From NCBI GenBank assembly GCA_048594975.1, contig JBMDXQ010000096.1, positions 1 to 56,895 on the forward strand: a DNA stretch of 56,895 nucleotides. The letters are read 5' to 3'. Shown here one piece after another: positions 1-7,402 of this stretch (its first letter is position 1; every line of letters starts with the position of its first letter). The notes beneath the pieces are model-generated. The model saw only the letters and a program-made list of their open reading frames with translations, made no database searches and was not told the origin of the DNA. Both the position numbers and the translations under genes were made by a program. The DNA is from JBMDXB01 sp048594975. Its GTDB lineage: Bacteria > Acidobacteriota > Vicinamibacteria > Vicinamibacterales > 2-12-FULL-66-21.

Positions 1-442
1 GGTCGGTGAGCACGACGCGCGTCGGCCGCCCCGTTTCGTGGATGCTGGACCAGCGCGGGAGGCGTGCCAGCACGTCGGGCGGGCAGACACGAGCGTGCCG
101 TCGCGCCTCGCGGACGGCGACTGCGCCGATCGCGAAGCGGACGGCCTGCAGCGCCGACCAGAGCAGCCAGAGGCCGAGTGCCGCGATCGGCGATGTCCAC
201 CAGGCGACGGGCAGGGTGATGAGTGCGGGCGAGGGGACGGCGGCCTGATCGCCTGCAGCGACCTCGATTGGCGCCGCCGCCATGGCCATCGGAATGGCCG
301 GAACGGCCACGAGCGCCAGGTAGGCGGCCCAGAGGAAACCGTAGCGCGCCTCCGGGCGTGAGGGCGGGATGGCGCGCAGTCCGGCAGCCGCCGCGATCGC
401 GAGGATGACACCCTGCACCAGCCAGTTCAGAAGAACGTCCAC
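1..442 (-). CDS. BlaR1-type M56 peptidase/sensor, N-terminal part (cut by window edge)
   Basis: An open frame starts at a GTG at 442 and runs off the window, giving 147 residues. The start is supported by a TAGGAG ribosome binding site that overlaps the stop codon of the BlaI gene, and the two genes are 9 nt apart. The visible part begins LNWLVQGVILAI and holds three hydrophobic helices separated by short linkers, the usual start of M56 (BlaR1/MecR1) proteins. The HEXXH metallopeptidase motif would lie beyond the window. In known pairs the membrane peptidase inactivates the cognate BlaI repressor after sensing a signal. In Acidobacteria such pairs are common away from beta-lactamase genes, so the inducing signal here is unknown. 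The assignment rests on topology and on the BlaI neighbour rather than on the catalytic motif. Confidence 0.75.
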   Translation of the reverse strand, partial: MDVLLNWLVQGVILAIAAAAGLRAIPPSRPEARYGFLWAAYLALVAVPAIPMAMAAAPIEVAAGDQAAVPSPALITLPVAWWTSPIAALGLWLLWSALQAVRFAIGAVAVREARRHARVCPPDVLARLPRWSSIHETGRPTRVVLTD

Positions 443-451
443 GCGCAGCTC

Positions 452-826
452 CTAGGCGTCTTCGATCAGTTTCTTGAGGTGGTCCAGCTCTTCGGCGTCG
501 ATCTGCTCGTCCTCGAGCACGTTGAGCACGAGCAGACTGGGCGAGCCGTTGAACAAACGTGCGACCAAGTGTCTGAGCGCCCGCCGTCGAGCCCGACGCG
601 CGTCGATGCGCGGACGGTAGATGAATGCCCGCGCCACTTTCTCATGCGTGACGTAGCCCTTCTCTTCGAGAATGCGCAGAATCGTCTGCACCGTGCTGTA
701 GCTGACGGGATGTTTCTTCTTCAGCGTGGCGACGACGTCGGCAACCGCCGCGCGTTGCATCTGCCACAGAATGGACATGACCCTGGCTTCGGCATCGGTC
801 AGGGCTGGCGAACGGGGTCGCGGCAT
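452..826 (-). CDS. blaI: BlaI/MecI/CopY-family transcriptional repressor
   Basis: The protein has 124 residues, the usual length for the family. It begins with a winged helix (LTDAEARVMSILW, then SYSTVQTILRILEEKGYV as recognition helix and wing) followed by a dimerisation helix region. The start ATG has an AAGGA ribosome binding site. It is the first gene of a minus-strand pair with the M56 peptidase. A promoter and a perfect palindrome lie directly upstream, as expected for an autoregulated repressor. Family membership is clear. What it represses besides itself cannot be told from this window. Confidence 0.92.
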   Translation of the reverse strand: MPRPRSPALTDAEARVMSILWQMQRAAVADVVATLKKKHPVSYSTVQTILRILEEKGYVTHEKVARAFIYRPRIDARRARRRALRHLVARLFNGSPSLLVLNVLEDEQIDAEELDHLKKLIEDA

Positions 827-837
827 AGCATTCCTTG

Positions 838-859
838 ATCTCTTAAAGATTTAAGAGAT
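838..859 (-). promoter_or_regulatory. Palindromic operator, probable BlaI binding site
   Basis: ATCTCTTAAA and TTTAAGAGAT form a perfect 10-bp inverted repeat with a 2-nt centre. The site lies 11 nt upstream of the blaI start and covers the predicted transcription start. A further half-site TTAAGAG lies at 904-910, just upstream of the -35 box. That BlaI binds here is inferred from position and symmetry. Confidence 0.6.
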
Positions 860-866
860 GCGGGGC

Positions 867-895
867 AGTGTACTGTCTGGCGGCGATGCATGCAA
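867..895 (-). promoter_or_regulatory. Sigma70-type promoter of blaI
   Basis: On the minus strand TTGCAT (890-895) is followed after exactly 17 nt by TACACT (867-872). This places the transcription start near 860, at the edge of the operator palindrome, so a bound repressor would block it. Confidence 0.55.
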
Positions 896-1144
896 CTAAA
901 TAATTAAGAGTTCAGCAGAAGTCGGAACGCCAGCGGAGCGGCGCGACGGCCGAAGGCGCTGGAGAGCCACAGGCGCTGACGGTGGCGACATGTTCGGGGA
1001 ACAACCGACTCGACATCGTCACGCTCCTGCCGGATAGCTCGTCAGCTGCCGAGAGGCTCGGGGGCCGGCGAGCCGCATGATCCGTTGCAGCCGGTCATCG
1101 CTGAGCGCCGACGGCTTGGACCGGCAGCGGACGCACTGGGGTGG

Positions 1145-1219
1145 TATACTCGCTGCCCCTGCTTTTCTGAGCCTAGGCCATCCGGCCCAGCCCTCACCAA
1201 AGCCTTCCAGTGAGGGTCG
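1145..1219 (+). promoter_or_regulatory. Structured leader A with sequestered ribosome binding site
   Basis: A TATACT -10-like box (1145-1150) is followed by CTGCTTTTCTGAGCC, a small GGCC/GGCC hairpin (near 1177-1187), then CAGCCCTCACCAAAGC. CCCTCAC (1191-1197) can pair perfectly with GTGAGGG (1210-1216), which contains the GAGGG ribosome binding site of the gene at 1220. The same order of elements recurs at 1940-2020. No good -35 box is seen at 17 nt. The regulatory role is inferred from the repeated sequence and pairing. Confidence 0.5.
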
Positions 1220-1426
1220 ATGCCGACGAGATCTTCTCACGCTTCGTCGCCACACGTGTCGACGCCGACAGCCCCGGTCTCCAAACCGCTTGCGCCCAGG
1301 CGTTGGGACGCGTGGCAGGCTCGAGGCACGGCTCACGATCGAGCGGTGCGCCGCAAGCTCGCGATTGCTGCACCGGTCGTGGCACTCCTCGCCGGTGCCA
1401 TCGTGTTCGCGCTGCTGGTCCGTTAG
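1220..1426 (+). CDS. Small single-pass membrane protein, unknown function
   Basis: This is a 68-residue protein. The first two thirds are Ser, Thr, Pro and Arg rich and without recognisable domain. The C-terminus is a single hydrophobic helix (LAIAAPVVALLAGAIVFALL) preceded by basic residues, so the N-terminus probably faces the cytoplasm. The ATG has GAGGG 3 nt upstream, embedded in the hairpin of leader A. It is followed after 37 nt by the omega-like gene on the same strand, so the two are probably co-transcribed. I do not recognise a family. The case for it being real rests on the ribosome binding site, the helix and the operon position. Confidence 0.5.
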   Translation: MPTRSSHASSPHVSTPTAPVSKPLAPRRWDAWQARGTAHDRAVRRKLAIAAPVVALLAGAIVFALLVR

Positions 1427-1463
1427 AACCGCAGCGGGTTCCTGCCTTGTGAAGGAGGTGCGC

Positions 1464-1673
1464 GTGGTTCAGCGTCCCAGTCGGCTCAGTGCCTTCGAAT
1501 TCGCCGTCCTGGCCGGTCTGCGTGCCGGTCAGCTCGCCCGAGGGTGCACGCCTCGTGTGAGCGGTTCCGATAAGGTGACCGTCACGGCTCAGATGGAGGT
1601 TGCGGAGGGAAGAGTTGCACCAGCGCCAGGTGTCGTCGTCAACGGGCGCTCATTGGTGAACCACCTGGAGTGA
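1464..1673 (+). CDS. rpoZ: RNA polymerase omega subunit-like protein
   Basis: A GTG start at 1464 has an ideal AAGGAGG site 5 nt upstream and gives a 69-residue protein. The segment FEFAVLAGLRAGQLARGCTP, followed by RV and then TVTAQMEVAEGRV, matches the omega core pattern (variable start, VxxAxLRAxQLxRGCxPRV, then TAxxEVAxGKV) seen in acidobacterial RpoZ. Omega helps assemble and stabilise RNA polymerase by binding beta prime. The usual neighbours gmk and coaBC are absent. Instead it sits behind a small membrane protein under a structured leader, so this may be a second, specialised copy. The residues after the core (APAPGVVVNGRSLVNHLE) are not typical. Confidence 0.72.
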   Translation: MVQRPSRLSAFEFAVLAGLRAGQLARGCTPRVSGSDKVTVTAQMEVAEGRVAPAPGVVVNGRSLVNHLE

Positions 1674-1939
1674 TGCGAGGGCGCAAGCCCGAGCATCGAG
1701 AAGGGCATTTGGGCAAACGCTCCTGAATCGCCGGGCGCGCTTACCGACACAAGCAGGCCTGTAAAGTGACCTCGAGCAGACGCGGTCGCGCGTCGCGCGC
1801 GGGGCGGGATTTCGGTTCGCAGCGACGGGCTGTGAAGGAGGAGGGAGTCAGGAAAGGCTCGGTACGCCTACACAGGGCAGAGCGTTGGACGATCCGTTAC
1901 CTATGTCACCACATCGTGGCATTCGCGAACGTGGGAGCG

Positions 1940-2024
1940 TATACTTGTAGCTGTACTGCTTTCCTGAGCCCTGCGGCCAGCCTGGCCTCCAGCCCTCACC
2001 AAAGCACATTCACGGGAGGGCGCG
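1940..2024 (+). promoter_or_regulatory. Structured leader B, paralogue of leader A
   Basis: TATACT (1940-1945) is followed by CTGCTTTCCTGAGCC, a GGCCAG/CTGGCC hairpin (1975-1987) and CAGCCCTCACCAAAGC, the last identical over 16 nt to leader A. CCCTC (1993-1997) can pair with GAGGG (2016-2020), which forms a strong ribosome binding site. By analogy with leader A translation would start about 4 nt later, where a CTG (2025) stands in frame with the zinc-ribbon gene. The first ATG in frame is at 2067. Confidence 0.5.
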
Positions 2025-2066
2025 CTGAGTTCTTTCGATTCCCACAGCCATGTCATCGAGCGCTCG

Positions 2067-2243
2067 ATGTCGAATTCCGCGGCGAGTGCGCCGTCCGCAT
2101 GCCCAGTGTGCCAGTCGTCATCCATTACGACGACCGCCAAGAACCCCGACGCGAATGCGTATTGGCGTTGTGGAGCGTGCGGCGAGGTGTGGAACGCCAC
2201 GCGTCGTCAGAGCGTGCGCTCGGGAGGGCAGCAGTGGCGGTGA
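2067..2243 (+). CDS. Zinc-ribbon microprotein
   Basis: From the ATG at 2067 the frame gives 58 residues with two CxxC pairs: CPVC (C12, C15) and CGAC (C35, C38), 19 residues apart, followed by GEVW. This is a typical rubredoxin-knuckle zinc ribbon of the kind seen in small nucleic-acid or protein binding proteins. The ATG has no good ribosome binding site. The frame is open further upstream, and a CTG at 2025 directly after GGGAGGG would add 14 residues (LSSFDSHSHVIERS), so the true start is uncertain. The stop overlaps the GTG of the next gene (GTGA). Function is unknown. Confidence 0.6.
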   Translation: MSNSAASAPSACPVCQSSSITTTAKNPDANAYWRCGACGEVWNATRRQSVRSGGQQWR

Positions 2244-2425
2244 CCGAGATCACTCGTGCGCTACTCGAATTGATAGCCGCGCTGGACCGGCGAGTTCCTC
2301 GCGTCCAGCACGTGGGCGAGGCGGCGATCGCCCGGGATGCCGATGCGCTGCGGGAGAAAGCCAGAAGACGTCTTGCGGACCTCGCGGAAGGCGGCGTTTC
2401 GGCACCGTTCGATCCGATGCGGTAG
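2240..2425 (+). CDS. Small helical protein coupled to the zinc-ribbon gene
   Basis: A GTG at 2240 overlaps the stop of the zinc-ribbon gene by 4 nt (GTGA), with GGGAGGG about 10 nt upstream. The 61-residue product (TEITRALLELIAALDRR, then AAIARDADALREKARRRL) is strongly predicted to be two amphipathic helices with many Arg, Glu and Ala. No signal peptide or cysteine is present. Translational coupling suggests a complex or linked function with the zinc ribbon. I do not recognise the family. Confidence 0.5.
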   Translation: MTEITRALLELIAALDRRVPRVQHVGEAAIARDADALREKARRRLADLAEGGVSAPFDPMR

Positions 2426-2654
2426 GCCTGCCAGAAGAACACGCGCTTTCCTTCTAGGCCCGTGCGACGTGGTAGCGCTCACCGTACGCGAGTTCACCAG
2501 CGATTTCGACTTGAACAGGTCGGCCGCCCCTTGAAGTGCATGTCAACGGTTTCTCAGATCACCCGCCGATAGTAAGTAAGCGTCAACGCCAGTGTGAGCC
2601 GACAGCCAGCGGTGGGCGCGCTCGGCGTCGGCGCGCACGACACCCAGGGCGTGA

Positions 2655-5213
2655 CTACTCGGTGCGCAGCGCGCTCATCGGCGCTATCGCAGCGGCGCGC
2701 GCGGCCGGGATGATCGCGGCGACGAAGGCAGTGGCCGCGAGCGACGCCGCCGCAACCGCCAGGGCAGCCGGATCCCAGTGCCTCACGCCGTAGAGCTGCG
2801 CGGACAGCAGGTAGCCCGCGCCAACCGCGAGCGGCAGCCCAAGCGCCAGGCCGAGGAGCACGCGGCGAAACGCGCCGCCGAGGACCAGGCGGATCACCTT
2901 CCGCCGGTCGGCCCCGAGCGCCATCCGGATCCCGATCTCGTTGGTGCGGCGCGAGACCGAGTAGGCGGTGACGCCATACAGGCCGATCGCGGCGAGCACC
3001 AGGGCGACGGTGCCGAAGAGCCCCGCGAGGCCGGTCACGGCACGCTGCTGGTTGAACGAGCGCTCGACCTGTTCGCGGAGCGTGCGCACGCTCGTGACCG
3101 TCAGGTTCGGGTCGACCTCCGCGAGCGCGCGCGTCACCTGCGGTTCGAGCGCCCCGGCGGGCAGGCTGCTCACCAGCAACAGTCCACGAGCGAAGTGCGA
3201 TGCCGACTCGATCCGTTGCATCAACTCGTCCTCGTACCTGACCGTCTGCGCGAGCGACACGAAGAACATCGGGCGCGCCGGCCGATCGAGCGCGAAGCCG
3301 GCGAACTTGGCATCGCGGACGATGCCGACGATTCGGTAAGAGCGGACGTATCTGGGCAGGTCGAGGCCGAAATAGCGGCCGATCGGGTCCTCCGCGGGCG
3401 TGAAGAACCGGTTGACGAAGGCCTCGTTCACCACCGCCACGTTTTCGGAGTGCTCGTTGTCGGCCTCGGTGAAGTAGCGTCCGCGTAGGAGCCTTACGCC
3501 GAGGTTCTGGAGGTAGCTCGTGCTGACACGATCCCAGGACGCACCAGCCGGTTGCCCCGCTGCCGGCATCGGTTTGCCATCAATCAGAACGAGCTCGCCC
3601 CAGTTGTCCGTGAGCGGGTTGTAGAGCGCGAGCCCCGCGCCCTGCACGCCCGGGATCCGGTGCAGCCGATCTTCGACGGCGCGATACAGCGACGAGAGTC
3701 TCTCTGCCGTATACGTGGCGGGCGGCCGGTTCAGCGCGACGAGCACCCGCCCGTCGATCTCGTAGCCGAAGTTCTGTTTCTCGAGATTCCCGAGGCTGCG
3801 GGCGAGCATTGTCGATCCGGCGATGAGGACCACGGACAGGGTCGCCTGCACGACCAGGAGCGCCTTGCGCGTGAACGACGCGTGTTCGCCGCTGCTGCGC
3901 CCGGCACCGCGCAGCGCTTCGATGGGATCGGTGCGCGTGGCGAACCACGCCGGCGCCGCGCCGAACACCGTGCCGGTGACCAGCGCGAGGCCAACGGCGA
4001 AGGCGAGTACCGTGGGCGACGGCGCCGTGTCGATCGGCACGAGCGCCGCCCCGGCAAACGCGAGCGAGAGCAGCAGCCGGGCGGCGCCGGCCGCGACGAG
4101 CAGCCCGGCAACGCCGCCCGCCAGCGCCAGCAGCACGCTTTCGACGAGCGCCTCGGTCACGATCTGCCGCCGCGAGGCGCCCATGGCCAGCCGCACGGCG
4201 GTCTGCCCGCGCCGTGCGACCGCGCGGGCAAGCAGCAGGTTCGCGACGTTGGCGCAGGCGATGAGCAGCACCAGCGTGCAGACGCTCAGGAGAATCCGCA
4301 GGCTCCGGCCGTACTGCTCCTTCATGATGCCGACGCCGGCGCCCGCGGGGACCACGGTGATCACCTGCTGCGGCAACGTCCGCGCGACCTCCGGCATCCA
4401 GTTGGCCGGATACCCCGAGTCGTGCTGCATCCACTGGTGCAGCAGGGCCGTGAGCCTCGGGCCCATGCCGTCGATCGTCGCGCCCGGACGCAGCCGGCCG
4501 ATCACGCGCAGCCACGCGGCGACCGGCTGGCCGAGGAGCGAGGTGTCGCCGTTGATCAGCGGCTCGTGCTGAAGCGGAATCCAGAGGTCGGGTGGATCGG
4601 CCCGCAGCGTTTCACTGAAGAACCCGGGTTGCGCCACCCCGGCGACGGTGAACGGGCTGCCTTCCACGATCAGCGTCGCGCCGACCACGGACGGATCCCC
4701 GCGGTAAGCTCCCTGCCACGCGTGATGGCTGAGCACAAGGGCGGGCGGCGCTGAGGGCCGGTCATCGTCCGGTGTGAAGACGCGTCCGGTGAAAGCCCTG
4801 ACGCCGAGCGTGGAAAAGTAGTTGCCGGTGACGTACTCGGAACGGAGCGGCCGAGCCGCCGTGTCGACATCCTGTCGCCGGACGCTCACGCGTCCGGGGC
4901 CTGCCTGAAACGCCGTGATCTCTTCGAACTCTGGCGTTTCAGCTTTCAGTCGTTCAAAAAGGGGGTACGAGAACATCCCCCAGCGATCCTGCGGGCCTCC
5001 CTGCACGCAGCAGTTGTCGCCATCGCCGATCCGGTAGAGACGGGATGGGTCGCCCACTGGAAGCGATCGCAGCATGACCGCGTGGATGAGCGTGAAGATG
5101 GCCGTCGTCCCCCCGATGCCCAGCGCGAGCGTCAGGACGGCGGTCGCGCTGAAGACCCGGGCGGACCAGAGCTGCCGAAGCGAGTAGCGCAGATCACGGA
5201 CGAGTGTGCCCAT
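2655..5213 (-). CDS. ADOP-type orphan ABC permease (MacB/FtsX fold)
   Basis: This is an 852-residue membrane protein. The chosen start MGTLVRDLRYSLRQLW fits the family; the open frame runs 39 residues further upstream but without family-like sequence. An N-terminal helix (VFSATAVLTLALGIGGTTAI) is followed by a MacB periplasmic core domain, three FtsX helices near residues 320-440, a second helix plus periplasmic core, and a final FtsX block (VTAYSVSRRTNEIGIRMALGAD). It ends with the usual PAARAAAIAPMSALRTE. This duplicated architecture is the Acidobacterial duplicated orphan permease family. No ATPase gene is adjacent, which is normal for the group. The substrate is unknown; a lipoprotein or peptide export role is only inferred from MacB. 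Confidence 0.9.
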   Translation of the reverse strand: MGTLVRDLRYSLRQLWSARVFSATAVLTLALGIGGTTAIFTLIHAVMLRSLPVGDPSRLYRIGDGDNCCVQGGPQDRWGMFSYPLFERLKAETPEFEEITAFQAGPGRVSVRRQDVDTAARPLRSEYVTGNYFSTLGVRAFTGRVFTPDDDRPSAPPALVLSHHAWQGAYRGDPSVVGATLIVEGSPFTVAGVAQPGFFSETLRADPPDLWIPLQHEPLINGDTSLLGQPVAAWLRVIGRLRPGATIDGMGPRLTALLHQWMQHDSGYPANWMPEVARTLPQQVITVVPAGAGVGIMKEQYGRSLRILLSVCTLVLLIACANVANLLLARAVARRGQTAVRLAMGASRRQIVTEALVESVLLALAGGVAGLLVAAGAARLLLSLAFAGAALVPIDTAPSPTVLAFAVGLALVTGTVFGAAPAWFATRTDPIEALRGAGRSSGEHASFTRKALLVVQATLSVVLIAGSTMLARSLGNLEKQNFGYEIDGRVLVALNRPPATYTAERLSSLYRAVEDRLHRIPGVQGAGLALYNPLTDNWGELVLIDGKPMPAAGQPAGASWDRVSTSYLQNLGVRLLRGRYFTEADNEHSENVAVVNEAFVNRFFTPAEDPIGRYFGLDLPRYVRSYRIVGIVRDAKFAGFALDRPARPMFFVSLAQTVRYEDELMQRIESASHFARGLLLVSSLPAGALEPQVTRALAEVDPNLTVTSVRTLREQVERSFNQQRAVTGLAGLFGTVALVLAAIGLYGVTAYSVSRRTNEIGIRMALGADRRKVIRLVLGGAFRRVLLGLALGLPLAVGAGYLLSAQLYGVRHWDPAALAVAAASLAATAFVAAIIPAARAAAIAPMSALRTE

Positions 5214-5368
5214 GTCAAGGCTTAGACGAGGGCCGCGGCCGAGGCGTTGCGCGCCGGACCCGTCCTGCAGACCGCGCGCGACCGAGCTCGACGGCTGACG
5301 CCCGGTCGCGGACACGCTGGCGCCAGTCACGCAGTCGAATCTCGGTTAACGATGCGAGCCGCGGAGTC

Positions 5369-5629
5369 TCACCGCATGCTCAGATCACCAAGGCAGGGAG
5401 GATCAACCGCGGATGGAAGAGCGAGAGGAATTTCGGACCATGCCGGCCCCGAAGCGGCGCGCCTCCGCTCGCGGGTGAGGCGGATCTCGCCACGGGGCCC
5501 GGACTGTGCCGCGAGCCGAACGAGCCCTGCGTCTCCTGCCGCGACGGACAAGCCTCCGCGACCGACGCGCTTCCACGTGCGTCCTCCATCGTGGGTCGTA
5601 TTCACGCCGAACGCTCGAGCCGAAGTCCG
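5369..5629 (-). pseudogene. Remnant of a BNR/Ycf48-like beta-propeller gene
   Basis: Directly after the stop codon of the gene at 5630 the same frame continues with FGVNTTHDGGRTWKRVG. This is a textbook BNR/sialidase-type Asp-box strand (TTxDGGxTWKRV) as in photosystem II stability-like propellers. About 60 further residues without clear family character follow before a stop at 5369. A single Asp box without start codon or neighbouring blades suggests a decayed gene fragment. Chance resemblance is possible, since the motif is short. Confidence 0.3.
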
Positions 5630-7402
5630 TCAGAGTCGGACGATGGAGCACCGCCTTGCCTGGCCCTCGTCGTCCGCCGTGGCGTGGGGTCCGAGCAGTC
5701 CCACTTCCATTGTCGTCGCGGTCCTGCGCTCCCCCAGCGGCGCGCGCGGTGTGCCGGTCACGACGGGCGCGAGGCCCACCAGCGCCGTGTACGCCGCGAG
5801 CGCTGAGATGTCCAGGACCGCCGCTCGGCCGCCCGTGGCCGCCTTCCGCGGCTCGCTGCGTACCAGGGTGCCGACGAGTGAGGCGCCGAGCGAGAACCAG
5901 AGCAGCATCAGCGGTGCGAGCTGCCACGCTCCCGGCACGCCGGCCAATTTGGCCAGGTTGAACGCCGTCGAATTCGCCGTGACGCGCTCGCGCGGGTGGA
6001 ACAGCCCGTCGTCTGCCGTGGCGAAGCGCCCCTCGAAGTACGCGGGCAGGTACAGGCCGCTCCACGCGTTGACGGGCCGGTATGGAGTCCGCGGCTCGAC
6101 CGCGGTCGCGAGCAGCATGTAGAACACCGAGAGCATCAGCAGCGGGTAGAAGAGCAACGCCAGCCGGCGCACGATGAAGGCGAGCGGGATCGCGGCAAAC
6201 GGGAGCATCGTCACGACGTGACGCGGTCCGACGGACGCGCCGCCGCCCCAGAACACGATCGAGTCGCCGTAGCACGCGTTGAACGTGAGATACGCGGCGA
6301 TGAGCGCGCCGCACAGTGCCGCTTCCGCGCGCAGCCCGCGCCTGAACGCGAGCACCGCCAGGCCCGGCACCGCGAGCCACAGGACCGGGCTGCATGCCAG
6401 CACCGCGCCGTCCTGGATGCCGAGATACAGCAGTCCCCGCTGCGGCCGCACTGTGATCTGGGCGAGGACCTCCAGGAACGGGTCGAGACCGGGCCAGCTC
6501 ACGCCGACGAGGCCCTGGGCGTGCGTCCGAAACAGCTGGCTGCCGCCGCCGGCGCCCAGCTCGTGGTACGGCGTGTAGAACAACCGTCCGAACGCCGCCT
6601 GGTTGTACGCGACGAGCGGCACCAGGCCGAGCCCGATCCCGGCGGCGAAGGCGGCACCCAGCGCCGCAGTGGTGCGCAGCGGACGAACGAACTGCCACAG
6701 GAGGAAGGCGAAGTACGTCGCGAGGAGCGCGCCGGCCAGCGCGGCCGGGTACTCCGACGTCACGGCGAACCCGATCAGGAACCCGGCGAGCGCGACAGCC
6801 GCCGCTCGGCGCCACGGCGACGCCGCACGATCCGTCCGGCGAAGCCGGTAAAGAATCGCGAATGCGAAGACGAGTAGCGCGGCCACCTGCTGGTGACTGA
6901 AGAACACGGTCGAGAACGGAAAGGCGATCGAACCGAGCCACACCGCCAGCACGGCCAGGAGGGACGCACGCGCGTCGCCGGTCATGGACATGATGAGCCG
7001 GAACAACACCGCAGCGCTCGCGGCCGAGAGCAGACCAATGGTCAGGATCGTGGTGAGATAGGCGACGAGGTGCCAATGCAGGGCGGGCGCGAGCGCGAAC
7101 GGCGCGAGCGCCCGGGACACCAACCAGAACGGGGCCAGGCCGAACAGGGCGGTGCCGGGCGCCTTCGCGGGGTACACGTGCCTGATGCCTCCGCGCTCGA
7201 CCACCACGACGTCGGCGGTGTTGTAGGCGAACCGGTCGATGGCGACGGTGCCGTCCTCGAGCAGGCTGCGGATCTGGTCGAACCGCGCGGCCTCGTTGTG
7301 CTGCGCGGACTGGTAGAAGTACGCGTAGGTCGCCCAGAGCAGGACGAAGAGCACGAGCGACATCCGGCGGGCGGGCGCGGGCTCGAGCGCGCCGTCACTC
7401 AC
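5630..7402 (-). CDS. Polytopic membrane protein, GT-C-like (last gene of glycan operon)
   Basis: This 590-residue protein has about ten to twelve hydrophobic helices. An early extracytoplasmic loop carries ARFDQIRSLLEDGTVAIDRF and AYNTADVVVVERGGIRHVYP, followed by AKAPGTALF. This 'K-x-P-G' loop pattern is seen in acidobacterial proteins annotated as glycosyltransferase family 39-like. The GTG at 7402 was chosen because it overlaps the stop of the upstream gene by 8 nt and has GGAAAGG at good spacing; a start at 7420 is also open. Coupling to the sulfatase-like gene and the other GT-C-like genes suggests sugar transfer from a polyprenyl phosphate at the outer face of the membrane. No catalytic motif is certain. 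Confidence 0.68.
   Translation of the reverse strand: MSDGALEPAPARRMSLVLFVLLWATYAYFYQSAQHNEAARFDQIRSLLEDGTVAIDRFAYNTADVVVVERGGIRHVYPAKAPGTALFGLAPFWLVSRALAPFALAPALHWHLVAYLTTILTIGLLSAASAAVLFRLIMSMTGDARASLLAVLAVWLGSIAFPFSTVFFSHQQVAALLVFAFAILYRLRRTDRAASPWRRAAAVALAGFLIGFAVTSEYPAALAGALLATYFAFLLWQFVRPLRTTAALGAAFAAGIGLGLVPLVAYNQAAFGRLFYTPYHELGAGGGSQLFRTHAQGLVGVSWPGLDPFLEVLAQITVRPQRGLLYLGIQDGAVLACSPVLWLAVPGLAVLAFRRGLRAEAALCGALIAAYLTFNACYGDSIVFWGGGASVGPRHVVTMLPFAAIPLAFIVRRLALLFYPLLMLSVFYMLLATAVEPRTPYRPVNAWSGLYLPAYFEGRFATADDGLFHPRERVTANSTAFNLAKLAGVPGAWQLAPLMLLWFSLGASLVGTLVRSEPRKAATGGRAAVLDISALAAYTALVGLAPVVTGTPRAPLGERRTATTMEVGLLGPHATADDEGQARRCSIVRL

Noticed and set aside
2655..5213. Permease considered as part of a MacAB-type efflux operon
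   Set aside because: No membrane-fusion protein, ATPase or TolC gene is adjacent. The duplicated architecture fits the orphan acidobacterial family instead.
5403..7076. Minus-strand frame of 557 codons overlapping the GT-C-like gene
   Set aside because: It is shifted relative to the membrane protein, consists of Arg, Gly and Ala rich sequence and has no membrane helices. The in-frame membrane protein has clear topology and operon spacing.
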